Shown here piece by piece: positions 1 through 10,370 of a DNA stretch of 64,000 nucleotides; positions within the stretch are counted from its first letter, which is position 1, and every line of letters begins with the position of its first letter. Position numbers and translations under genes: made by a program. The stretch is from Gnetum montanum (taxonomy: Eukaryota; Streptophyta; Gnetopsida; Gnetales; Gnetaceae), in contig MNCI01004661.1 in NCBI GenBank assembly GCA_015680685.1, positions 1,879,318-1,943,317 of the forward strand, in the 5' to 3' direction. The notes below the pieces were generated by a model. It had not been told where the DNA came from, made no database searches, and was given only the letters and a program-made list of their open reading frames with translations.

Positions 1-241
1 TTTACTAATTCATGAATGTGTTATGATCATAGATGAAACCAAAAGGAAAGCACACACAAGTGTTGGCACATTGGGCCATTTTATGGAACAGTAAGGAATT
101 ATATTATTTAATTTAAAAGCTTTAGTGAAGAACGTGCTTAAAATTATGAGTAATGCAAAAAAAATCACTGGAAAGGTCTCAAATTAAAAATCCCTATTAA
201 CCATTATTAAGCTCAGTTTTATATTTGGCCCTGCCTTGCAA

Positions 242-829
242 AAATCCAGAAAGCTTGATTCCCAGACTCTGCCGGAAAGCTTCAGTTTCCAAAATAGTTA
301 GGGTGACAATAGAAGTGCTCTCCTCATAGAAATCCTTGTTGAAGAAATCGTACTCAATCTACGAATGATCCAGAGCAAGAATAGGCTCAAGCTTCTTCTT
401 ATCATCGGGCACAACCAGATTATCATTGGAATTGTACTTGAGATGGCCCTGGGCGGCATCGATGGCCTTGGTGGTATCATGAACCTCCTGGTCAGAATCA
501 TATCTAGCATTCAAGACATCCATTTCTTCCTGGATTCCTGCCATGAACGCATCCAGCGGACCCACTTCTTAGTCGTCGTCGTCATCATGGCCATCATTGT
601 TGTTCTTGTCATTACCATCGTCGTTAATATTGATGTTGCTGAAACCCTCGGTGTACTCGATGTCATCCAAGACGTGACCTTTGAAGTGGTCATCGGGGGC
701 TCTGGTCAGCGATGGCAAGTACAGATGCCGCTGTGATTTCGTGGACTCGAACCCTGGAATGGTAGAATCACCTATGGGACCCAGCTTGTTTATCCCGAAA
801 CCCTCATATCTGAACTTGCGCTTCAACAT
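242..829 (-). pseudogene. RH24-like: DEAD-box RNA helicase RH24-like, N-terminal fragment, broken
   Basis: Reading the - strand from an ATG at 829, the translation follows the N-terminal extension of plant DEAD-box ATP-dependent RNA helicase 24: RKFRYEGFGINK at the start, an acidic Asn/Asp-rich run, PLDAFMAGIQEEM, ARYDSDQEVHDTTKAID, and KKLEPILALDHS followed by IEYDFFNKDFYEE and LGIKLSGF. It stops where the helicase core would begin; no Q motif, Walker A or DEAD motif is present. Two in-frame stops interrupt it (TAA after the Asp run near 568; TAG at 359-361), and the spacer of some 40 residues normally between the PLDAF block and the DALNAGYDSD block is deleted. Recognition rests on remembered RH24 sequences. 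The normal protein is a nuclear or spliceosome-linked RNA helicase of about 760 residues; this piece cannot encode one. No intron boundary is seen at the break. Confidence 0.8.
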
Positions 830-1320
830 TCTAACCCTCACTATTTCGCAAAGAATCTGCAAAAATGATTGCCTATGTACTGCGTGAAGGTCTGGCCACA
901 ATCGCACTACAAGAAAAATCCACGGGCTGAGAACAAAGGCTACAAAGAAAATAGCTCCAGCGACGGGTGCATTTCCAGCTCACCGCCATGACTTCCAAAC
1001 TTTGTTACAGGGATTTTCTAGCTACTACCTCACCAAACAGGCCTAGGCTTTCCCAAGGAATGAATTTCAAATTTTTTTAGGTGGTAATCACAAATGTCAT
1101 TCACTCCTAGAACCTGCAATCTAAAACAGCAGCCATGCCCGATGCCGATGCATTTGATATCACATACCAGTCCACTGAACGTGGTAACAAAAACACAAAG
1201 GCACACTAAAACAGGTGTCAAGAGATATTTTGGGCTAATGCTGGTAAATCAAAGTTGCAATTCATCAAAAATAAAATTTTAAATGGTCTAGTGATTAATT
1301 CAGCAATGTCACAATATCAC
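830..1320. other. Unassigned sequence upstream of the RH24 fragment
   Basis: A TTTTTGCAG-like acceptor occurs at about 861-869 on the - strand just upstream of the pseudogene ATG, which could mark a former 5' UTR intron. I recognise nothing else; the short ORFs here have no family resemblance. Confidence 0.4.
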
Positions 1321-1700
1321 ATNCAGGTTACAACTTACCCATCTAGTTAGGAGGAAGTTATGTAGTTAGGNTTACTTGGGAGAAAAGTTAGCTAGGATAT
1401 TTTGGAATGTAACTACCTTGTGAACCTTATAAAAGGGCTTTAGGGGTAAGAAGATTTTGGAGGGGGAATCACACTTTTGGAGAAGACACTTGATACATCA
1501 CACTTTGGAAGGCTACTAGCTAGCACTTGGGCTCTCACTTGGAGACACACTTTGAGTCTTGGGAGAAGAGCATTTGTAAAGAAGAAAGTGTGAAATATTG
1601 CTTGTAAGAGGACTTGCTAAAGAAAGGATTTTACCCTCATTTTCATGATCCTGTGAGTTATGCTTATTATTTTTTATTTTATTTAAATTGTTTAGCTAGT
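1321..1700 (+). promoter_or_regulatory. Candidate LTR-like promoter (TATA box at 1428-1437)
   Basis: CTTATAAAAGGGC is followed within 30-150 bases by a GA-rich stretch like the transcribed leader of plant LTRs. No terminal TG..CA or target duplication could be fixed, so this may be a decayed LTR or an old promoter. Single ambiguous bases occur at 1323 and 1371. Confidence 0.3.
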
Positions 1701-2699
1701 GGTTTAGATAGTATCATCCTTGGCAAGTAATTTTGGGATTTTTAGATTGCTCTTATTGTTCTTGTTGCCGATAGAAAATTTCTGTTAAAATTTTGTCATA
1801 GAAGCGCTTGTGTTTAAAAGCCTTAAGAGCAATTTAATAGTAAATTTTATTATTGTGCAATGTATAAGAACTGCTATTGAGATCGTTGTAAGAGAGCCTC
1901 TACTAGTAGTCATGCTGTTGAATGATTCAATAGTCAAGAGGGTTCAGAAAATCTTTGGTATTTTGATGGGACTAGAATAGCTTCTTTTTATCTTTAAAGT
2001 GAATCTCTGTGGTATTTCAATAAAAAATTGTCAGGTCTTTTGAAGGTTCTATTGAATACAATTGTTGATGTCCATTATCTAGCCAAAATGGAGTCTTGTA
2101 TGTGATAGTTTACACAGTAATTTTTTGGTAGCATAGTAGGATTGTCTTGAAGAAATTGCTTATTTGAGCCTTGGAAGTTTGAACAATTCATAGATATTGA
2201 ATTTGGGGTAGCTTTATTGCGAAGTATTTACTTGTGTCATTTTACCTTATTTAAATATTTGAGGTCTACACAAATTTGATTTCTTTTCTGTCTATTTCCA
2301 TCAAATCTTGCTCTATTTCTAGTTTTCTTATGGAACTATCTCTTTCTCTGGGGAAAATTAGAAGTAGATTTGCAGAGTTGTGCTCAAATGCTTTTTACAA
2401 AATTTTATTTGTTACAAGTAGGTATTATAAGGACTACATAGACTAGGTAATTAAACAAAATAGGAACTCTCAACAACTCACAGTACTTGGCAAAGTTGGC
2501 TGAATCTCTTTAAGATAAGTCATTCGTAGTTTACACACAACGCAATCATTTCATTTTTCACAACTGCATGCCAACAGCACACACACATACTCACAGTAAT
2601 TACTAAGTCTATTTGGAGGTATCTGGGCCTTGGTGTTGCCAGAGACCAGCAAGCACCTAAACCCTGTTCGAGGACACTCGTTGGCAGTCATGTCCCAAA
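1701..2699. other. AT-rich sequence, no feature recognised
   Basis: No reading frame, repeat or RNA gene is recognisable. It lies just upstream of the degenerate ORF of element A and may be its noncoding internal region. Confidence 0.35.
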
Positions 2700-5560
2700 C
2701 GGTCACTAACAACAAGAAGCAAGATTGTCCCAACCAAGGGAGAAACAACCTAGAATAGGAATAGGCCAAGAACAACCCCAACAAGAACCACTCGCAATGC
2801 ATGCCATAGGTCCTCGTAGGGAGGAGGTAGAGGTGGAATCTATTAGATAAATTCCAAAACTAATAGCAATAGCCACAAAACACTTTCATTGGGATGATGC
2901 ACCTGCACAACTAGAAAACCTCTAGGTGACCTTAATAGAGGCTTTCCTAAATCAAATAAAATCAAGGGAAGTCCAAAATTGATGCTCCAAGAGTTAAACT
3001 TTGGTCCTATTCTAAAGCATGCACCAAGAGAAGTGTAGGACTAGTTGAAGGCCTCTCCCATGTGGCTAATCATCACTTCCACTGAGGAGTGGTACATGGG
3101 AGAGACATTTTTATTCTTGAATAATAGGCAACCTAGAGCAATAGTAAAGATCAAGAACATCTTGGTATAGGCCATTTTTGTAGTGCTTGAGTTGCCTAAA
3201 ATAGGGACAAATCTTATTGGGATCCCAATGCAAGTAGATCCAAGCATAAAGAAAGAATGAATGCAATGGTACTATGGTGTTGACGATAAGAAGTTTGGCA
3301 CACTCATATCAATAGAGAAGATTCATTACAAGATTGCATCCTTCCACCTCAATCCCATAATGAGGCCAAGAAAAATCACTACCTTCTCTACCCAAGCATG
3401 TGCTACACTGAGTGGGAGATTCCTGATCAACCTTCCATAGCTAATCTATCTAGAGATGGAAAATTGGTATAAAGAAAATGAACATAGAAGGAAGACACTT
3501 CTTTTTCCATGCCTCATCAAGAAACTTTATCGAAGGGGAGGGATAGTTCATTATACCAATGATGTTTTCAGAACTATTCCAACTACCAATTAGGTGGAAA
3601 TAATGAAGGATAATATGCCTACCATAATAATTCATGAAGAGGAGTAACAACCACTACCACCTAACACTCAAATAATAGTGTCAGACATCATTGCAACTAC
3701 CCAAAAATTGTAAGAGTATAGAGAATGGCTCTTGAATGAACAAGAGAAAAGAGTAAGCACGAGTGATGGGGACCCATTCATATACAAAGTAGTCATGAGT
3801 CAACTTAATGAGGTGGCCTAAAAAATCAGTTTGATGGGTGATGGTGGACTCATTTTCTTAGCCCAAAGAATGTAGCTATCCATAAGGTTGAATCCAAGTG
3901 CCAAAGAGGTCATGGCATCTCTTGCAAATTAACAATCACCCCCAGAAATCTTTGGGAATGTTATGATCTTCTTGATGCACTTGGAAGAGGATGAAGGGGC
4001 AACTATATTGGTGATGTAGCACCAAGCGTAGGAGACAACAATAGAAGTCGTTGTTGACTATATTGCTAATACTCTCAATGTGCCTATAGCATCTACATTG
4101 AATGTCATTGCACTTAAAGATGTGTAGATGTCCACAGGAAGTACAAGCAACAAAATAAGTGTAGCACAAGATGAGAAATTGCGAACCAACTAGTGGAAAC
4201 TAGGCAACTACTTTTGGATGTCTCTGACCTTTCAAACATCACTGCAGCCTAGTTAGAGCTACTAGAGGCAAGGGGCAAAAACATCATATTGGAGGGAAAA
4301 GTTGCAATAGCCATAAAGTGGAATGAATAGTTGGCTATGAAAGTTATTGAATTGAGAGCCCAGATTGTTGATCCTGCATTTCTCAACCTACCACTAACAA
4401 GAGATGAGGCTATGCAACAACTTCATACCAAGCTCAAAGGGATTGAGGGTGCAATGGAGATGGTGATGTTCTATTGATCTTTGGCAAAGGACACACAACA
4501 CAAGATTCAAAAGGCCTTGGATCAAACCTACTAGAATAATGTCTAGCTGACTATAGAGAATCATTGCCTAGGAAATGTTGATGCACACAAGCAATAATTA
4601 ACAGATTTCATCCATCAATAGCAAGAGAAACTAGCCAAAGCAAACATAGTTTGAGGAGATTGAAAATAGAGAACAATAATCTCTCCATGGAGGAAGTCCA
4701 CATCCTTCACCAAAAAATTGCAATTGAAGTAGCCACCTAGAAATTGGAGGAACTCAAATTAAGAGAGTCAAGGACCATTAAAGAGAGTAGGTTAGTCTAT
4801 AGAAATAAGTAAATTAGAAACACATCTAGTTTTGAAGACAAAGGTAAATGAATCCCTCCAGCAACTCTAGCAAGGCAAAGAAGTTTGGCAACCTATTTTT
4901 GATGGGATAAATACCTACAACAAAGTAGAAATTCACATGAAGGAGTTGCAGATCAAGGAGATGATGGAGTATATGGAACTTGTCAATCTTCATTATGTAA
5001 ATCTAGTCATGTTTATTGTTAAATAGTTGTGGTCTAAGTTAGAGAAGCACGTGGCCAACCCATATTTATTGTACAAGGCTGAGTTCAACCACCACAAGGA
5101 CACCAAGGACAAGCTTGCAATGGCTAATGCTAAACTCAAAGTTCTTAGGGCATAATTCATAGATAAAAAATCAACTACTGAAAACCTGACCAAGAGAATG
5201 ATTGACTACCAGGAGTTGTAGAATGCAATTAGGACATTCAACATTGAATGCAAATAGTTCACTGCCTAGTTTGTCAATGTAAAGAGGACATTCCCAATCA
5301 TGCCCTATCGGTGGGATGTCCCCATTCCCGCCCACATTGGTAATGTTGCATGGACTATTAATAATCCCCATAGTAAGGAGAAGAATATGAAGGCATTACT
5401 TGATGCCTATCACCTTCCACCGAAGGTCACAACCATAGTAGGATAGCCATAGCCACCTTAGCCACCACATGTCCTTGAAGCCAACAAAGGTCCTTTGAAG
5501 CCCCAAGAGCCACCACCATATGGGACTATCTAGTCTTCACCACCATCCTCATGCCATCAA
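2700..5560 (+). pseudogene. Degenerate 3' ORF of Athila-type element A (env-like position)
   Basis: A long + strand coding remnant survives across several frames and many stops. Readable blocks include NFGPILKHAPREV with EEWYMGETFLFLN (about 3000-3120), FIYKVVMSQLNEV (about 3780-3815) and Lys/Glu/Gln-rich stretches at 4250-4900 that look like coiled coil. It ends in a Pro-rich tail about 200 bases before the 3' LTR at 5775. Its place, downstream of where pol should be and directly before the 3' LTR, is that of the env-like ORF of Athila elements; I cannot assign a fold or function. The block around 3000-3120 recurs in element C (30.6 kb). Between 3816 and 4207 one frame stays readable with seven stops, five TAG and two TAA, all plausible former Gln codons. 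Confidence 0.55.
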
Positions 5561-5774
5561 AGGATGTGTTGTTCAAATTTTTGTAGTCATGTTAATGATG
5601 TTTAATTTTGTATCACAAACACTGCAATTTTGTAATGTGTTGATTCGTACACTGAGGCACTTAGTTTTGTCAAAGTCAATTTGTTTTGCTTTGGTAAGAG
5701 TCAATGAATAATCCCATACCTTTCCAATTTTGTAAAAGAACTTAAGAACAAGTTTTAATTTAGTCATGGGGATA

Positions 5775-6586
5775 TGATGAGTGTTAATAAGTCACATCAA
5801 TGGGCCCTCATTGATGTGGCCTCATTAACAAGCCCCTATCAACAAGGCCTACTTTACATGGTGTTGCCTCATCGATGGGGTCACGTCGACATAGCATTTG
5901 CTACATTGATGGGGCCTTGTCAACACAGCCCTTAAGAAAAAACTATAAATACAAGCTCCTAGCTATGTTTATGCACATTAAATTCATAGGGATAGTAGAG
6001 CCCTTGTAGTTTGTCTATTTGAAAGTTAGAATATTTTTCCCAAGTGCCTACAATAGGAGTCATTGAGTGTACAAATCTTTATTCGAACACTATTACACCT
6101 AAACCACACCAATGTGTACAACAATAAAAACAAGCTTCTTGATAAAATTTGCAGCATTCTGGATAGTTTAAATGCTTTATTTATGCATTCATTATATTTA
6201 TTAAATAATTAATCAATTGATATAAATTAGAATTTAATCAATTAAGCTAAATAGTTTAAGTACATGAGTACAACTACTTTGAGCATAAACATGTATTCGC
6301 TTGGTAATCCCAGCAGCGTTATTACTTGGTGCACCCAGTAGCATAGCACTTAGTAACCCAATAGTGGATACATGGATTCAAGACATGTACAAAAAGTAGA
6401 ACTAGATGCTTATGTTAGAACAAGTTAGAGCCAATTAGTTAGTTAAATTAAATTATTCATTAAATTATTCCATCTCTCTCTCTTCAAGTACTAAAGCCAT
6501 ACAACACAAAAAAATGATAAAAATCATATGCCTCGATTGCACTTAACCATACCATTATGCTTCACAAGTGTAATTAGAAAGACAAA
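5775..6586 (+). mobile_element. 3' LTR of element A, first part (interrupted by element B)
   Basis: It starts TGATGAGT directly after a GTCATGGGGATA purine-rich stretch, the likely polypurine tract, which recurs before the LTR at 12454. A TATA box (TATAAATA) lies at 5944-5951. The triplicate motif CTTGGTAATCCCAGCAG typical of this LTR group is at about 6300-6366. The LTR breaks at 6586, where a second LTR begins, and its missing 3' end is found at 13414-13552. Confidence 0.8.
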
Positions 6587-7504
6587 TAATGAGTTATCAA
6601 TTGGCTAGGTTATTTGATAGAAATTAAACTTTTTAAAAGGATCTAATGTCAAGGCTCCAACAATAGGCTACATCGATAAGGCCCGTGGCCCGATTGATGC
6701 ATCATTTCATGCATCGATCAGGCCTTATTGACGCAACCTAGCAATAAAATTCATAAATACACACTCACTTCCATGTTTATGCAATTCTTTGGTCAATAGA
6801 GTAGTCAAACTCTTGTAGTTTTATTCCGTAGTCTTAGAAAATAGTCAATGCTTGCAGTGTGGATCTAAGTCAGTTGTATAGCATCTTATTCGAGTGGTAA
6901 TGTACCTAAACACATTCCATGAATGGTAATAAGTTCAAGATTGATTCTTATTCATTGCAGCACTTTGACTTAGATTAAATTTACCTTTAATGAAATTTAC
7001 ATTCCATGTACTTAGTTAATATTTATGTTTCCATGCATGTTAATGAATTGGCGGAATGAGCATGACAAGTTTCAAGCATAAACATGTATTCATTTGGTAA
7101 TACCAGCAATGTTATTGCTTGGTTTGCCCAGTAGCATAGCACTTGGTAATCCTAGTAGTGGACATGTGGGTTCAGGATGTGTAAAGCAAGTTGGGAATGG
7201 ACACTCATCGCTGATAGGCTAATTTAGACTTTACTTTATGTTGTTAATTATATTAAGTAATTGATTTCTCTATTATCATTAGGAGTAACCCAAGGCTAAA
7301 ACAACATCAATTATCATATGCATCACTATAGAATATACTCTACATGATAAGCTACCACTAGTCCAAGTGGGAAGATAGTGAATTGTAATCAAGGCACAAT
7401 GATCTAGATGCCACAACTAGTCCCATCCATGGAATTTAACTAGATCTTTCATGAATGCTTGTGATTTGTATGGTTGGACATAGGGGGTACCTTGCCACTC
7501 ATCA
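6587..7504 (+). repeat. 5' LTR of element B
   Basis: Begins TAATGAGT (decayed TGATGAGT) and ends CACTCATCA. A CATAAATA promoter box is at about 6752-6759. The triplicate TTGGTAAT/CCCAGTAGCA motif is at 7094-7158. It aligns throughout with 12454-13408. Confidence 0.85.
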
Positions 7505-7505
7505 T

Positions 7506-7523
7506 TGGCATTATTGCTAGGGA
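7506..7523 (+). promoter_or_regulatory. Primer-binding site of element B (tRNA-Asp type, decayed)
   Basis: TGGCATTATTGCTAGGGA begins one base after the LTR end. Compared with the copy in element C (TGGCACCGTTGCCAGGGA), the differences are C-to-T or G-to-A transitions. Confidence 0.7.
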
Positions 7524-7630
7524 TGGTGCTAGTTATCTAGATTAGTTATATCATACATGATCACTGTAAATGCATTAACGAACTATCTTTGAGAAAATAC
7601 TAAGTCACACACATTATACACCAACAACAA

Positions 7631-10370
7631 TGTCTCTTACTTAAGGAAGAAATAATGTATCGTATGAAGAGAACATTCATTAAAGAACCAATGAGATATA
7701 TACTGAAGAAAATTGGAGTGACCAACCTCATGCAAGGGTTTCATATGTTCATAATCACCCTGACTATGCTCAAGGCCTAGAACCTCCTCAAAACCTACAA
7801 AAGATAAATTAAGGGACTATGGGGAATACCAGCAAAGCCATGGCAATCATCCCAATTCCTTATCTTCCTCTTCCTCTTCAACATCTAGTTCTGATGAAGA
7901 TGAACGTAGGTATAGAGATCAAGCTCCACTATGAGGTTGAAATAAGAATAGAAATCAAACCCAAGGGCAAAATCAAAGACATCAAAATGAAAATAGATAA
8001 AATCATCATAATCAAACAAATAGAAATATAAATTTTCACCATAACACATCTAATGATGATGAATTAATGTTGGCCACTAAGAGCCTAATGCAAATAATAG
8101 AGGCAGTCAAGATAACCCACAGGCATCACAGGGAAAGTTGCATAAAAAGGCTTGATATGAATAATATCCCTAAATTTGTGGGAGGCTATGATTCTGATCT
8201 GCAACATCACTTACAAGCCTTCCATGATGCTTGTGCCTTGCAAAATATCAAAAATAAGTGGCAAAAGCTTAAGCTCTTCCCTAGGACACTAATAGACAAA
8301 GCTAAAAGTTGGTATAGATCATTGGAACCAAGTTCCATCCACCAATGGCCTATAATGATAGAGCTTTTCAATGAAAAATACCAAACTTATGCAAGAGTGT
8401 CCAACCTAAGAAAATAAATCCAAGGGTGGAAGAAAGAAAATCATGAACCCTTGGATGTGGCCTTGGATAGATACTATTTGCTCCTACATAGATATCCTGG
8501 TCATGATTTCTCTCAAAAAGAGCAACTTTTCCACATCATAGATGGACTTCATAATGAAACTAGGGAGACCCTTGGGATGTATGCTCAAGGTCAATTATAC
8601 GAACTAAAAGCCCATTAGATACAAAGGCTAATCGAGTAGTTGGGAAAAGAAGAAGAAGAGCTATGTAAATGAGAGAATGTTGAGAAATATCACTAGGATC
8701 CAACTCTTCAAAAGAAAACGGTCCATATCTATGATGAGGAAAAAGAAGCAGCTCTCAATGAGGTGATTTCACAACAAACCTTGCCACTATAATAATCTCT
8801 TGATGAACTCCAAGGTTAGATAGTATGCCATAGTGGATAAATGAAAAAGCTACAACTTTCGTAGAAACTATAGAGGAGAAGGTAACACAAAATGAATTAG
8901 GTGATCACAATAAACGAAGGAAGAAGAACTAAGAAAAAACTAGGAATACTTAATGATAAACAGGGAAAATGGCTATAGAAGAAGAGACTATAGACTCAAC
9001 CACAAAAGAAGATGATGGATGTGACATCTGCCTATATGACCATCCAAAGGGCTATTTCCCAATCATGTTACATCTACATGAGTATTGGTCTTTTGCATTG
9101 AATCCCAAGTTTGTACAAAAGCAAATACCTAGAAAATTACCTTTCTCACAAGGTAATTATAGATAGTCCTACACCAAAATGTATCACCCTAATAGGACTT
9201 CTTACCAGTCTCAACACTATGATCCAACACAATGGAAAAACCCACAGTCATGGAGAAGGCCATCATCAAACTAACACTACTCTTACTACCAGCTGAACCT
9301 ACATGGATATCATGTTCAACACCTTGTTTCCCCAACTGGTTCTACTTCAAATCACTACTACCAGTCTCCTAAATATCATCGTGAAACAACATCTTCTAAA
9401 GGACCACCACCTCACACCTCTCATCCTTCATCATATCCTCAATATTCTCATACTTCCCTCCACCATATGTCACCAACAACAACATAGCAAGGCTCAACAC
9501 CATGACATCAATGAGAGAATTCCACTTGTGCTACAAACCTACATAAAAATGATAATGCTTGTAGTTTTCCACCACAAACTAGGAAACATCCTTTCTTTAG
9601 GATAGGCCCTAAGTAGAAGGGCAAAACTCGTGGACCTACTAACTCATCCAAACTAGCATAATGTTAATCAAATGCAACACCCTTCTTTCCACAACCAATG
9701 TCCTTTAATCCTATGTAAAGGCCAACATCCACTATTACTCCAACACCTAACAAAAGAAATGAATCTAGCAATGTGGAGAGACAAAAGAATCCATGCATCA
9801 CTACTAATAGTAAAGGGTACAATTGTGGACCAAAAATTCAAAATATTAATACAACCCACAACAAAGCTAAGGAACAAGTGTGTGAGCAAAAACGAGCCTA
9901 CATAGTAGCCACTAAACTAGAAGACATCCAGTGGCTTCAAAATGAAAATATAAAGTTGTTTCAAAATGCATGGAGGAAATTGATCTACTTATTAGTTCTA
10001 GACATAAGAAAATAGCCCAAATAAAGGATTTAGACATATATATCTTACACTTTGATTATACATCAAAAAAGGATATTAAACATAGAGACCCAAGAATTAA
10101 AACAAAAAATCAAGAAGGAGAAGCAAATACATCTAGACCCCGAAAAATAGAAATACCTTCAAGTCCAAATGAAGGTACATCTCCAAATTATCCAAATGAG
10201 ACTATCACCAATCTTAGATGTGCTACCACATAATTAATTACATTAGTAATAGTGATGGATGGAAAAATGATGGTGTATAACCAAGGAATTGTGCAATCCA
10301 TCTCCCAAATGTGCAACCATAAGATTAGTCACGGGGGAGATGCTCCAACCTGGTTTAAGAACTAATAAGT
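7631..10370 (+). pseudogene. gag: Degenerate gag of element B
   Basis: The structural protein of the particle. The best stretch (8067-8417, about 116 codons) contains the retrotransposon gag core, with LATKSLMQIIEAV, HHLQAFHDACAL and KAKSWYRSLEPSSIHQW, and continues past a stop with EPLDVALDRYYLLLHRYPGHDF and a DGLHNETRETL block. A zinc-knuckle remnant follows at about 9020-9060 (CDICLYDHPKGYF; C-x2-C-x3-H, with the last Cys replaced by Phe), then a Ser/Tyr/Pro-rich tail. It aligns residue for residue with gag of element C (26.7-27.3 kb) and with the fragment in element D. Many stops and several frameshifts; it cannot be translated whole. Confidence 0.75.

Noticed and set aside
365-736. 123-codon + strand ORF
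   Set aside because: Shadow of the RH24 fragment; the Val/Ile-rich run is the complement of the Asp/Asn codons.
9303-9605. 100-codon ORF in element B
   Set aside because: Alternate frame of the Ser/Tyr/Pro-rich gag tail; the frame homologous to element C is a different one.
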